Shown here: piece after piece, positions 9,821-20,793 of the stretch
How positions within the stretch are numbered: position 1 is the first letter of the stretch
Layout: every line of letters starts with the position of its first letter
Source: Cladopsammia gracilis
Lineage: Eukaryota > Cnidaria > Anthozoa > Scleractinia > Dendrophylliidae
Length of the DNA: 64,000 nucleotides
Direction of reading: 5' to 3'
Assembly (NCBI GenBank): GCA_022457155.1
Contig: JAJGOT010000415.1
Coordinates: 627,501 to 691,500 of the forward strand
Made by a program: the position numbers and the translations under genes
The notes under the pieces: model-generated
Told to the model about the DNA's origin: nothing
Database searches by the model: none
What the model saw: only the letters and a program-made list of their open reading frames with translations

Positions 9821-10240
9821 CCTGGGACGAGCGCGGCCATATAGAACCAGGGGAACCTGTGCAAGTTATAGAACAAAAAATGGCGGCAGAGTGGGGAGAA
9901 GAATTTGACATAGAAGTTGAGTTCCCGAAGTTTCTAGGAGAAGTTGTGGATAGAACCGAGATAATACTTGAGAACTTTGATACAGAAGCTGCAGAAATGC
10001 AGGCCGAAGTTCTTAATCAAACAATTAGCCCGCTGTATAGGTCGATAAAAGAGTGCTGCAACCTTGACACGAGGGACAAGGAAAATCTCGGATTCCATCG
10101 CTGAGGCCTTAGTAGATGTGCTTAGTGTGCTTCGTCGCCGGACTATCACTCCGTCTACTGTGGCTGCGGATTCAGTTACGATAGATAGGGAAAAAGTAAA
10201 AAATCCCGTAAGACCATCTATCAAATTCCTGTTGAGATGC
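9820..10240 (+). pseudogene. Broken coding fragment in the left foldback arm (transposase N-terminus-like)
   Basis: A frame from about 9815 (methionine 9859) runs to a stop at 10104. It has an acidic stretch (Glu-Phe-Asp-Ile-Glu-Val-Glu-Phe-Pro-Lys-Phe) and a helical segment. After a +1 shift near 10085 the sequence continues open as Ile-Ser-Asp-Ser-Ile-Ala-Glu-Ala-Leu-Val-Asp-Val-Leu, and a further shift near 10215 gives Ile-Pro-Val-Glu-Met-Leu-Glu-Glu-Leu-Arg-Gly-Leu-Gly. That last block resembles the segment just before the helix-turn-helix in animal rve/integrase-core transposases, which is where this one ends. It is probably the N-terminal stub of such a gene, non-functional. The family call is inference. 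Confidence 0.5.
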
Positions 10241-10329
10241 TAGAAGAACTGCGAGGACTGGGCTTGTGTTTCGTGTACCGGGATCACCAATTTGTTAATG
10301 ATTAAGGTTCACCCCAAATACACCATATA

Positions 10330-10655
10330 TGTTTCATGTACAGCACAGTGGAACAGTGGAACAGTGGTACTATAGTGTGGTGGAACAGTGGAACAGTGGA
10401 ATAGTGGAATAGTGGCACAGTGATAATATAGTGTGGTGGAACAGTGGCACAGTGTTACTATAGTGAAGTGAAACAGTGTCACAGTTACACTGAAGTGTGG
10501 TGGAACAGTGGAACAGTGGCACAGTGGCACAGTGATAGTATAATGTGGTGGAACAGTGGAACAGTGGCACAGTGATAATATAATGTGGTGGAACAGTGGA
10601 ACAGTGGCACAATGATACTATAGTGTAGTGGAACAGTGGAACAGTGTCACAGTGT
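10330..10655. repeat. Inner satellite of the left arm
   Basis: Tandem GTGGAACAGTGG and GGCACAGTGATA-TATAGTGTG modules are present. The mirrored array is at 12959-13215. Apparent proteins rich in Cys-His-Ser-Thr-Val-Pro-Pro-His in this region are translations of the satellite. Confidence 0.9.
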
Positions 10656-10659
10656 AAAA

Positions 10660-11616
10660 GAGCCATTCCTTGTGTCAGAAAATATCTTACATGCTTAAGA
10701 AATCAGCTAAAAAGCCTACAAAGAAACACAACTTTCATCAGATCGAAAATATTCCATTACTATTGGCTTAACTAAACAAGCCAATGAAAAGATAGAACAT
10801 TTCATCCTCCCCAAGTGCTTATAAGTCGCTAACATTCTACAACGTCAAATCATTCTACGAGACCTTTCTACATGGGAGCAACTGATGAGGTTCACCAAAG
10901 AACCGAAACTCGAGTCTTGCTTAAAGAATATCTAAAAGAAACCACTTGCATCTGTAAGAATTACTAAACAGCTATCGTGCTGGAGATTCACATATTTCAA
11001 ATCGGATGCGATGACGCGATGCTTCTGACAATGGAGATACTACCTAGCTCCGAGAAATACATAAAAATAAACTCCGAGGAGCTAAAAACAATTGCAAGAT
11101 GCCACTATTCCAATATAGACCGTTACTATCGCATAAGACTTCGATCTTAGAATCTTCTAGTCGTGATGAAGAAACACTACATCGCAAGTTATGCTAACCG
11201 CAGACTTGCGCTCACATTAAATCACGTACTAAGAAAAGAACTGATCTTAAGCAGCGAATAATTCCTATAAGCGGCTACTACTGATCTTGCAACTCTTTCA
11301 AATTGAGCCAAAGAAACTCTACTGTTACGTTAAGAGCTAGCAAACACTGAAATGACGGCGTAACTAAATATTCTAAACGGCTCTGGAAAACGTAAATTCC
11401 TCCTGTCAGTATCACAGCGAGAGCTTTTTTTCCTAAGATCAAAAAAAGGACAACATTTAGAACAACAGGCCTGTTATATCTTTATTTTGATCTGAACGGA
11501 AAAATCTCTCAGACACGTACTTGGGGTAGACTTTTTCTAAAGCTGGGCTAAAATGCTTTTAGCGACAAGCAGGATTTGTGCTAGGCCTGTCACCTTTTAC
11601 AATAACATTACTTATT
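10660..11616. other. Foldback core, left part
   Basis: No gene was recognised. Positions 11040-11610 resemble the degenerate repeats at 8735-9060 and 14340-14640 (for example AGCGACAAG...TGTGCTAGGCCTGTC against GCGACAAG...CGTGTTTGGCCTGTC). Confidence 0.4.
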
Positions 11617-11861
11617 GGGGTCCGGTTGTTCGAAAGCCGATTAACGCCAACCCAGGTTTAAACTTAACCGACGATTTAATTTCTTTTGTTAGAAAAGTTT
11701 TGAAAAGCTATTTTAAAGCTACACGCAGAGACAAGACAAAGTCAAAACTAAATGGCAAAAATACTTTGGAAAAATCTCAATGGATTGGTTATTTAATTAA
11801 ATTCAAAATTGACGACTGATAACCCTGGGTTAGGTTAATCGTGGTTTAACCAACCCGGCCC
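11617..11861. mobile_element. MITE with about 38-bp imperfect terminal inverted repeats
   Basis: GGGGTCCGGTTGTTCGAAAG at 11617 pairs with the complement ending in CAACCCGGCCC near 11861. Both termini contain CAACCCAGG or CCTGGGTTAGG inside. The 245-bp element has no transposase. Confidence 0.75.
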
Positions 11862-11984
11862 AGGTTACATTTGAAGGCCCGATATAAACAAAGCAAAGAA
11901 TGTACTTCAAACTATCTACATCTGCATTTAATAAGTCGGTAAAATCCGAAGCCATCACACCAACTATAAAACAAACATTTAAAT

Positions 11985-12660
11985 AAGATAAAATAAGATA
12001 AAATAAATCAACGTATAAGTGTGTTAGAATATATATAAATATCATAAATTTAAAAATGAAATAAATAAATTAATGTATCATAATCATAATATTACATTTT
12101 ACAAATTAAAATAGTTAAAATCTAATTAGCATAATAGTCAAAAAGCTTGGTTTTAAAGGATTCTAATGTGTTACTTTCTACTAAATCACCAGGCAGAGCA
12201 TTCCAGGTTCTAATAGTACGAGGAAAAAAAGAATAAAAATAAACATCTTTAGTAGCCTTATCCTGCCTAAATTTCCGATTATGGCTTGTACGAGTTCTAA
12301 TTCTACTACTATGAGGCTGGAGATAATCATTCGTATTAAAATCAACTAGTCCACGGCTTATCTTGTATAACAATATTAACCTTGACATTTCACGTCTTAG
12401 TTCTAGACTATCCCACCCTAAGTCCCTCATCATTATTGTAACACTGGCAGTAGGGTGATAGATGTTTAAGCAGAATCTCGCTGCTTTTCTTTGCACACGT
12501 TCAAGTAATGCAATGTCCTTTTTGAAGTGGGGGTCCCATGCTTGACTGGCATATTCCAGCTTTGGACGAACCAATGATTTATATGCAGTGGCTTTCACAT
12601 CTAGTGGACAACTCCAAAGATTCCTTCTAATCATGCCCAAAACTTTATTGGCTTTCCCAA
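11985..12660 (-). mobile_element. LINE 3' fragment (reverse transcriptase C-terminal region)
   Basis: From about 12655 to a stop at 12122 the minus strand encodes the region after the LINE catalytic core: Leu-Val-Arg-Pro-Lys-Leu-Glu-Tyr-Ala-Ser-Gln-Ala-Trp-Asp-Pro, then Val-Gln-Arg-Lys-Ala-Ala-Arg-Phe, then Phe-Phe-Pro-Arg-Thr-Ile-Arg-Thr-Trp-Asn-Ala-Leu-Pro. This is typical of CR1/jockey-like elements. The frame is intact over 172 codons. The 3' end carries an ATAAGATAAA-type short tandem tail near 11987-12005, as LINEs often do. The active-site half is missing (5' truncation). Confidence 0.88.
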
Positions 12661-12958
12661 ATATTGGTTAAAATATGTGAGGACCATTTCAGATTGGCTG
12701 TTAAAGTGGTTCCAAGGTAGGATATCTATGTTTCCAGGTACAGGGAAATATAACGTGAACCGATCAAATAAGCACACAAGTGATTGGTATTATTGTTACA
12801 GGGATTAATAGGGTAACTTTAACGCCATCATAACTCCTTCACGAACACAGTGACCTTTATGTTTCTTATTGCATTTTTCGAGAACAACACATATCAGGGA
12901 ACAATGGGATGAAGTTAAAATCGTTCTTCAACTATTGTTTCGTAGGAATCGCTTTAAT

Positions 12959-13215
12959 GGTATTACTGTGCCACAGTTCGACCACACTATAATACCACTG
13001 TGCCACTGTTCCACCACACTTCAGTGTAACTGTGACACTGTTTCACTTCACTATAGTAACACTGTGCCACTGTTCCACCACACTATATTATCACTGTGCC
13101 ACTATTCCACTGTTCCGCCACACTAAAGTACCACTGTTCCACCACACTATATTATCACTGTGCCACTGTTCCACCACACTATAGTACCACTGCTCCACTG
13201 TTCCACTGTGCTGTA
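12959..13215. repeat. Inner satellite of the right arm
   Basis: This is the reverse complement of the array at 10330-10655: CCACTGTGCCACTGTTCCAC modules alternating with CACACTATA-TA-CACTG. It is shorter than its partner, so copy number differs between the arms. Confidence 0.88.
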
Positions 13216-13299
13216 CATGAAACATATATGGTGTATTTGGGGTGAACCTTAATCATTAACAAATTGGTGATCCCGGTACACGAAACACAAGCCCAGTCC

Positions 13300-13760
13300 T
13301 CGCAGTTCTTCTAGCATCTCAACAGGAATTTGATAGATGGTCTTACGGGATTTTTTACTTTTTCCCTATCTATCGTAACTGAATCCGCAGCCACAGTAGA
13401 CGGAGTGATAGTCCGGCGACGAAGCACACTAAGCACATCTACTAAGGCCTCAGCGATGGAATCCGAGATTTTCCTTGTCCCTCGTGTCAAGGTTGCAGCA
13501 CTCTTTCATCGACCTATAAAGCGGGCTAATTGTTTGATTAAGAACTTCGGCCTGCATTTCTGCAGCTTCTGTATCAAAGTTCTCAAGTATTATCTCGGTT
13601 CTATCCACAACTTCTCCTAGAAACTTCGGAAACTCAACTTCTATGTCAAATTCATCTTCCCACTCTGCCGCCATTTTTTGTTCTATAACTTGCACAGGTT
13701 CCCCTGGTTCTATATGGCCGCGCTCGTCCCAGGAAGATTGAACATATTTTCGGATTGCAT
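13300..13760 (-). pseudogene. Broken coding fragment in the right foldback arm
   Basis: This is the mirror copy of 9820-10240. The minus-strand frame from about 13740 to the stop at 13450 matches the left-arm fragment with a few substitutions (Glu-Asp-Glu for Gly-Glu-Glu near the start, Met for Ile in Tyr-Arg-Ser-Met-Lys). The same frame break near 13470 is present, so the fragment was already broken before, or was homogenised after, the inverted duplication. Confidence 0.55.
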
Positions 13761-14150
13761 ATAAATTTAAGGATTGGATTGAATCAATATTCGTGGTATT
13801 GGACATATATTTTCGGATTGCATATAAATTTAAGCATTGGATTGAATCAATATTCGTGTTATTGGATTCAATCAATATATGCAGTATTGGACATATATTT
13901 TCGGATTGCATATAAATTTAAGGATTGGATTGAATCAATATTCGTGTTATTGGATTGAATCAATATATGCAGTATTGGATTGCATATAAATTTAAGGATT
14001 GAATTGAATCAATATTCGTGGTATTGGATTGAATCAATATATGCGGTATTGGATTGCATATAAATGTAAGGATTGAATTGAATCAATATTCGTGGTATTG
14101 CATTAAATATAAAATTTAAAGATTGCATTGAATCCTTTATTTAAAGGATT
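13741..14150. repeat. Subterminal tandem array of the right arm
   Basis: This is the reverse complement of the left-arm array at 9430-9820, with modules TTTAAGGATTGGATTGAATC and AATATTCGTG-TATTGGA. Confidence 0.85.
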
Positions 14151-14638
14151 GAACATATATATCTAGGATTGAATTTTGCTACAAACGGCTTGCCATAGTA
14201 GTCTCGTGTTTGTCTCAATGAATTCGAGATACATTGGTACAACTCTACAAGTGAAGCTGTTCTTCGCGTACAGAGGATATACTGTTGGATGCATGCAGTG
14301 ATCGCAATGCCATGATAAGACAACGGAAGTTCTGTCTAGCTCAGCTTAGCTCCAAGTCACTACTCAACAACACAGAATAAACTAAAGAGCTAAAACTAAC
14401 TGCAAGAAGTCGTGATTCCAATATAGGAACATGACAGAAGCTTATTACTCCTGAACATGATTGCATTTCCCCTGCATTTTCATTCTTGGATCTTTTATAG
14501 ACACTTAATCCGTGATCAAGAAACACTTTCTCACAAGTCTTGCACGCCGCAGGCTGTAGACACTTAATCGCACTTCAGCCGATTGCCATTCAACTTTGCA
14601 ACACGAGTCTGAGCCGAAGAAACCCTAATATAATTAAT

Positions 14639-14690
14639 ATACATACATACATACATACATACACACATACATACATACATACATAAACTT
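14639..14690. repeat. CATA tetranucleotide microsatellite
   Basis: About 12 ATAC/CATA units are present with one ACAC interruption, followed by AAACTTTATT. The position suggests the tail of a decayed retroelement. Confidence 0.9.
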
Positions 14691-16853
14691 TATTAAAGTG
14701 TCAAGGTATTTAGCTAAAAGCTAATTGTGGACACTATGAATAATTAATGAATAATTAATAATATGAATAATATGGCATATTAATATGAATAATTAATATA
14801 TGCCAGGACAGTGCAGCGAATACATAGAGAAATAAAATAATATAATCATGGCTATGGCATGAAATCCTCCCGGGATCGTGTCATTAGAGAAATTATCCAA
14901 AAATCAACTGCGACTTGTCACATCCTAACAGTGATCTATAGCAAGGGACAAATACCTCGTAAACAAAAAAAATAAAATAATAATAAAATAAAGCATAAAT
15001 AAGCCATTTCACAGATTCGAATACCAGATATAACATATTAAAACGGACACTGTCCCGACTGAAATATCGTGTTTTCATGATTATGGCCAGGAGCTTGCTT
15101 TAGCTTGCTTTATCTTCTGAAAATAGGAAGAAAAAATAGCCAAAAGTGATGAACGCAGAAAAATATGAATTAAAAAGACAAAATAACGACTAAAATACTC
15201 AAAATTCCACCAGAATCTTAGTTTATTGACCGCCTGTCACGAAATCAAAATCAACTTCCATTCTTCTAAACCCGCACTTTTTACTCATGCGCATAGCGGC
15301 ACGAGTCAAGGTTTCGGTAAGGTTTCTTTTCGTCATGCTTTTTGTAGTCACAAATTGCCGTGTCTTTTTAAAGTTTCCCGTATCCCGCGGGACGACTTTC
15401 ACTGGTCTGATTGGTTGACACGCGACCTCTTGATTTCGGCGTGCCCGTAATCAGTTCTTGTTTTCAAATAGCCGAGTGAAGCCACCAGCATTTGGACTTC
15501 ACCGGAAAAGAAATTACATTTTTCGATGGGAATTTATGTTGATATCAATTTGTGCTTGAATTTTTCTTTGTGTTGTCGCTAGTTTTGAAGAAATGCTAAT
15601 AAAACGTGTTTAAATTCAGTTGTAAATTCAGTCGTAATAAATGATATCTGATATTATGTAAACAAAACAAGACTTACATGTCACGCAAAATTCGTTGAGG
15701 GTGAAGGGGTGCGTGACCCAGTTAAAATAAACCATGAAACGTTCTTATGCAAGCGCATGAGTACAGGCTACCAGCTAGCCTCTTGTTCTCCAAACTACTG
15801 CTTCTGTTTTTCTCCTTAGAATCTTTTTATCCAATTTAGTTGCATATTTGTTGGCATTTGGCGATATAACATGGAAATTAATAAACAGAATTGAGCAGAA
15901 TTGTATTGTAAACAAAACTTCATTGTAAACGTACAGCATATAACCATTCTCGGTCAGAAACAATGTTATTGCTTACCTCGAACTCTCTTTTTCCTTTCTT
16001 TAGAACGAAGTGCTATAAATAATACCAAATGTCCTGAAGCAACCAGTTTGACAAACCACACTGGAAAAAACAGTCGTAAAGGATATTAGCCAAGTGCGCT
16101 TCCAACGTGCCAAATATCTGACCGAAGTCTACATTTGGTTATGATAAGATTACGTTACGTTACACTTTTTGACGCTCGATACAATGACCTACATGCTACA
16201 AACAACATGTTCCCCAAAAACATAGAATTCATAATCGTACGCCTTAAAAATCATTTCTATGCAAGAGAGACATTAAACAGTAGGAATGTTACCTAACTGA
16301 AAAAAAATATGACGAGGCATTTTTCAAAACAGCGTACCAGATATTATGAAATTTAACACGCACATTTCTTCAGATGAAGGTCAAGTCAAGAAACTACTGT
16401 ATTGAAATTATTGAAATAGCGAGAGCTTGAATTTTTAATAAAATACGGCCAAATAAATTGTTCTCTCTTCTAACGTTATCTAAAATCTCAGTTAACTAAA
16501 TCAACCTATGAATATATGGCTTTGTCAGGCCACAAACGTGCGCTCGCTAAACCGCTTTCAAAAAATATGCTACTCGACTCTTGTGTTCTATTGATAGTAC
16601 CTAACAAAAATGCGAAAATTTTTACCTACAAAAATCTGAGAAATGCAACAAGAATGAACCCTCACTAAAAAGTCACTAACAAAACTTTTGCTAACAAAAA
16701 TGCGAAAAATGCAAGAAGAATGCATGTTAGACCCCTATATACTCCTGTAAGGTAAACATTAACTTACAGGAGATAAAAAGGGGGATTTTTTAATATGACA
16801 GCAGCAATACAGCGGCATGTTGGATAACTATCTATCGGCGACATCGGTACAGC
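14691..16853. other. Intergenic, AT-rich, no gene recognised
   Basis: Short open frames here are brief and lack splice or family support. Positions 14740-14800 are ATAATTAATATGAAT-rich simple sequence. I see no RNA gene or clear element. It holds the presumed 3' flank of the KLHL gene. Confidence 0.45.
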
Positions 16854-18713
16854 TTAAAGCTTTCGAAATCTAGCAAGCGTTTTCTTGGGAATTGTTACAG
16901 AACAAGCTGTGATTCGGGAATTAGAGCCACGACTACTCAGTGCTCGCTTGGGTATTAGGTATGTGCTCCACTCATTCGTCTCGACATCGTAGCACTGCAT
17001 CTGTGATTTAACAGCATCCAGGGGCAACAATTTCTCGACCGTGACATATGCCCCTAAATTTAAACTCCGAAATATGTCTCCTCCGACCACATACAGTTTT
17101 GATCCATGACACAGCACTTGGGCAACATAACGAGGTGGCCTCATGGTTGCTATAAACTGCCATTCGTTTGTCTGTATATTGTACACTTCACACGGCAATA
17201 TACGATCTTCATCGTTATGTCCCCCCAAAACGAAAATCTTTCCGTGAGCAGCCACGCCAAACGCATCCACCCTTTTGGTTTGCATGTCTGCTATTTTCTT
17301 CCACTTATCTTCATCTGTGTCAAATCTAGCACATCGTGCGTTGGGCTGCGGAGACCGGGAGCTAGGAGAGTCACAATGATAACGACCACCCATGATGTAG
17401 ACATACTTGTCTACGAAGACAACACAAGGAGACCAAAGGCGATCCGGAAGAGGAATTGACCGCCATGAATTAGACGTTATGTTGTACTTCCACGCTTTCA
17501 CAACCCGCTTTAACACATCACTCACCTTACACCACTGATAAAGATAAACATGTTTACCAGTAACGATTTTTTCAACACGGCCAATCTGGTGATTCGGTAT
17601 TGAATTGGTTACAGTAGTCCAACGGTTAAGAAATGGGTCATATAGTTCAGAGGCATCAGATTTCGAAAACCTCTCTACTTTACCTTCTACTGATACAACG
17701 CAATTGCAATCATATGAACTGTTTGGCTTTGACGGGGATTTTGGCAATTCATACCAATTTTCGGTTTCAGGCAGATAACACACGATCCTCTTCCCTGCAA
17801 TTACTATGGCGTGCTTTTCGAGTGACTTTCTTATCGACTGCGGTCTTGAAAGATCCAATTCGCGGCGCGCGTGATCTAACCAGCTCATGGCACTCGTCAC
17901 GCTCGCTAAACACCGTTCATTGTTTTTGACGAGACTGTTTTTGACAACCTTCTTCGATAAATATTCACGCGATACGTAGATCAGTCGCACGTGACAAAAT
18001 AAGTCGTTAAATTTCTCCTTTCTTTCGTCTTTCTTGTGCTTTATCCACCTACAGATGATCTTAAAAACGTCTTCTTCAGCAGCCACAACGATTTCATCGC
18101 TTGAAATCCATCTTTCGACTTCCTGGCTCGATAAATTCAAAAACTCCTCGGATTCCGCTATGACCGGAAAGTTTGCGTTTGCGAAATGCTTCGTGAAATC
18201 AGCAAGCTCTTCGCATTGATATGTCTCGGCTAATTCTAGATATGAAAGACAGTTTGATACACAGACCGTTTTCTTCAGAAATCGCTCAACGAATGTCTTA
18301 AGTTTTAAAAGCAAAAGATAATCGGCAGCTACAATAAGCTCTTCCGCGTTTTGTTGAGCCAACATCTCAATAGAACCAGTGTAAATAAACTCCAAAACAT
18401 CTTTTAGAACAGCCTCTCTTATTATCTCCAGTCGAATAACTCCTTCATTACTCTCCTTCATGTCAGTGCAGAACAGCCTTTCGAAGAAGGGACTCGACTC
18501 CGCAAGAACATGTCTGTGAACTTCAAATTTTCTCCCGTTATTAGCCATCAAAGTCACATCACACCGACGATCGCGTGCCGGTTTCGGCGTTTCTCGTTCT
18601 TTCAAGCATCCCATTGACGAGTGGACAAAGCCAGAAACTGGAGTAAAATTATCTTCTAAATTCGGCACGGCGTCCACGGAATCCATGCTGTTAAACGTGA
18701 GCTGTTTTGCCAT
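16854..18713 (-). CDS. BTB-BACK-Kelch protein (Kelch-like), intronless
   Basis: The single uninterrupted frame encodes 619 residues, the usual size for KLHL proteins. Residues 1-47 are a low-complexity leader. A BTB/POZ domain spans about 48-150 (Cys-Asp-Val-Thr-Leu at 51, His-Arg-His-Val-Leu-Ala at 66, Phe-Ile-Tyr-Thr-Gly at 109). A BACK domain spans about 155-262 (Trp-Ile-Ser-Ser-Asp, Cys-Arg-Trp-Ile-Lys). Kelch blades span about 300-600, with Gly-Gly doublets at 442, 497 and 544 and Asn-Glu-Trp at 516 and 580. By family, such proteins bind Cullin-3 through BTB/BACK and present substrates held by the Kelch propeller. I cannot name the orthologue; KLHL24/35-like sequences are plausible. The ATG at 18713 is preferred to the one at 18686 because the frame and leader continue upstream of the latter. 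The 5' region is duplicated at 1-366 and a kelch fragment lies at 21252-21331. Confidence 0.93.
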   Translation of the reverse strand: MAKQLTFNSMDSVDAVPNLEDNFTPVSGFVHSSMGCLKERETPKPARDRRCDVTLMANNGRKFEVHRHVLAESSPFFERLFCTDMKESNEGVIRLEIIREAVLKDVLEFIYTGSIEMLAQQNAEELIVAADYLLLLKLKTFVERFLKKTVCVSNCLSYLELAETYQCEELADFTKHFANANFPVIAESEEFLNLSSQEVERWISSDEIVVAAEEDVFKIICRWIKHKKDERKEKFNDLFCHVRLIYVSREYLSKKVVKNSLVKNNERCLASVTSAMSWLDHARRELDLSRPQSIRKSLEKHAIVIAGKRIVCYLPETENWYELPKSPSKPNSSYDCNCVVSVEGKVERFSKSDASELYDPFLNRWTTVTNSIPNHQIGRVEKIVTGKHVYLYQWCKVSDVLKRVVKAWKYNITSNSWRSIPLPDRLWSPCVVFVDKYVYIMGGRYHCDSPSSRSPQPNARCARFDTDEDKWKKIADMQTKRVDAFGVAAHGKIFVLGGHNDEDRILPCEVYNIQTNEWQFIATMRPPRYVAQVLCHGSKLYVVGGDIFRSLNLGAYVTVEKLLPLDAVKSQMQCYDVETNEWSTYLIPKRALSSRGSNSRITACSVTIPKKTLARFRKL

Positions 18714-18882
18714 GAGATGTTCCTCTTACCTTTAAGATTTTATAATTGTCTCCTTAGCTTATATTAGTCTTTGGACTGATCGGCCAACGATTGGTTCCTT
18801 GACCCCCACATGACTGATCGGCCAACGTCAAAAACAAAACTGAGCTCGACGATTTCCGCCGCTTTCTCGCGAACTGGATTTT
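18714..18882 (-). promoter_or_regulatory. KLHL upstream region, conserved in the duplicate copy
   Basis: About 170 bp upstream of the start codon is shared with 163-366. It includes direct repeats of TGACTGATC-GCCAACG and CTTTGGACTGATCGGCCAACG, and a donor-like AAAGGTAAGAGG just before the ATG. No TATA box is obvious. Promoter function is inferred only from position. Confidence 0.35.
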
Positions 18883-19212
18883 TGGGTTTCCGCTGATATA
18901 AATATGCCTAAAATGGTGGCGCCCCTTGTATTATTGGTCAAGACCTGAGCCACTTGGCCCTCTTAACCGTCAGAGGACGTGTGGGGGTGAGGGGATGCCA
19001 GTGTGGTGATGTACCGGAAAATGGGGGGGGGGGGGGGGGGATAGCTCCATTATTCTTGAACTGAAACACAACCAAAATGAAGCTAAATTTGTTCCAATTT
19101 ATTACACTCTGCCATATATTCATTTAATGACTGTAATATTTATGGTTTACATGACCCTTATAGTGCTGTGATTCTTTCAAAAGGTGCAAAATTCACCACA
19201 GTGCATTTGACA

Positions 19213-19595
19213 TTAAAGGGGAAATATCAAGGGAATTCGGATGTTTTTTGGTCAAAGCCATTTTACAATACCTTTACTAGCTTATTTACAAAGTAATACT
19301 AAAACACCGAGAGAGTGAAATCAACCAATTCATGAAAGAGGGACAGATTATGGTCTGTTCTAGACCATTTGGTGACGAAAATGTGGTAACTTGAAAAATA
19401 TTAGGCTAATTTTTTTCAAGTTGTAATTCATTGAGACCCAATCCGTCTATGACCAGAGACACTAATCGACAGTTTTGATATATTTTGTGATAATTATCAC
19501 ACTATTGGAGCTTTATTTTTCGTTTTCTGGTCATACAATAACATTTTTTTGCTTTTTAAAATGATACTAAATCCCCCGTGATACTTCCCCTTTAA
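19213..19595. mobile_element. TTAA-bounded MITE
   Basis: TTAAAGGGGAAATATCA at 19213 and the complement of TGATACTTCCCCTTTAA ending at 19595 form the termini, each with TTAA outermost. The 383 bp have no coding sequence. Internal sequence (TTGAAAAA-ATTAGGC-TA-TTTTTTTCAAG) resembles 38780-38810. Confidence 0.8.
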
Positions 19596-20370
19596 CAACA
19601 TCTTCAACCTCTCTCATCACTGGTCATCTTTCATTTCGAAGCGTACTAAACGGAATGGTCGGGTCAACATTGTTCCAGAGAAATTTTAAGAGCAGTCAAT
19701 GAGGATTTTAACGGGTTTGTTAATGCTGGTATTCCCAATTCTTCGTAAGTATTTCATTTATTTTTCTTTAGGTCAGATACAAAGTTTTTCAGTCGGGTTT
19801 TTGACCCCCACCGTCCTTAGGGCCTTCTCTTCGATCAAAATTGTGACTCCCCAGAATCGTGGAGTATTTTGAAACGTATCATACTATGAAATGTCATCTT
19901 CCCAATCAATGAAAATTCACCTCCGAAGAGGGCGTTTCATCGTGTGTCACGTGACAAAACATTGCACGCGCCACGATTCAGTGGTGGACTTCTACTGAAT
20001 TAGCTTCTTGCTATTACGTGTTTGTTTGGAGATCCCTTGTCCGGAAAACTGAGCATCTTGGTAGTTTCTTGGTGTTGCGGATGGTGTGATCACCAAATGA
20101 CGTAAAACAAAAGATTCAAAAGACACTGAACAATATCCACACCACAACACAAAAGCTAACCAACAATGGCTTCCACAACACCAAGAAACACCCAGCATTT
20201 TGCACTTATAAACAGGCAGATCAAATCTTAAACCAATCAGAAGCAAAACTGAATCACCTATTGTTCTGACTAAAAGAATTCTAGGTGAAAGACACTAGAA
20301 AATAATTTACACACTATTATTTTTTACATACAAGTACTACGGAAAAAAAAAATTGTATTTACGCACTCTG

Positions 20371-20612
20371 AGGTCAATTCAATAAAACTTTTACAAATGT
20401 AGGCCCAGTTCAAACGTCGAACTTCACATGTGCCGAACCTAATGCAAATTAGCAAGAACAATAGATTTTGCTCATTTGCATTAGGTTCGGCACATGTGAA
20501 GTTCGACGTTTGATCTGGGCCGTAATTTACGGGTGTTGCCATTGTTTTGGATGTTGAAAACAATAGCTACACTTGTAAATTACACTTGTAAAAGTTTTAT
20601 TGAATTGATCCC
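20371..20612. mobile_element. Palindromic MITE
   Basis: AATTCAATAAAACTTTTACA near the left end pairs with TGTAAAAGTTTTATTGAATT near the right end. Internally, GAACTTCACATGTGCCGAAC (20419-20438) pairs with its complement at 20483-20502. It is nearly hairpin-like over its whole length. Confidence 0.82.
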
Positions 20613-20654
20613 TGGTGTTTGATATATTACGTTCAAAACAAAGGGCCTGAGCGC

Positions 20655-20793
20655 ACTACAGTCAAAAACCAAAATTCGCCCGTGTAAAAATCGAGGAAAA
20701 CAAAAGAAACCGCTCCGGTGGGACACGCTTTTTGCGAAATGTTTTTGTTTTTATGTCATTTTGCACGGGCTAATTTTTGTTTTTGACTGTAGT
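20655..20793. mobile_element. Short MITE with about 35-bp terminal inverted repeats
   Basis: ACTACAGTCAAAAACCAAAA (20655-20674) pairs with the complement of TTTTTGTTTTTGACTGTAGT ending at 20793, continuing into GCCCGTG/CACGGGC. The element is 139 bp. Confidence 0.8.

Larger units (their letters stand above)
9403..14198. mobile_element. Foldback-like element with 1.24-kb inverted arms
   Basis: The left arm (9403-about 10651) and right arm (about 12959-14198) are reverse complements at high identity. Each runs, from outside in: a CTATGGCAAGCCGTTTGTAG terminus; an ATTGATTCAATCCAAT-type tandem array; about 500 bp containing a broken coding fragment; and a GGAACAGTGGCACAGTG array. The 2.3-kb core holds a MITE and an antisense LINE fragment. 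TAGT lies immediately outside both ends (9399-9402 and 14199-14202), a possible 4-bp target duplication. Long inverted arms made of tandem repeats are the hallmark of foldback elements. No intact transposase is present. Confidence 0.75.

Noticed and set aside
10309..10666. Frames rich in Cys-His-Ser-Thr-Val-Pro-Pro-His (also at 12869-13126)
   Set aside because: Translations of the inner satellite of the foldback arms.
17106..18219. Plus-strand open frames opposite the KLHL gene
   Set aside because: Antisense shadows of a well-supported coding sequence with clear domains on the minus strand.
16854..18713. KLHL as a processed retrocopy
   Set aside because: It is intronless, but no poly-A tract or target duplication is visible and the upstream promoter region is shared with the copy at 1-366.
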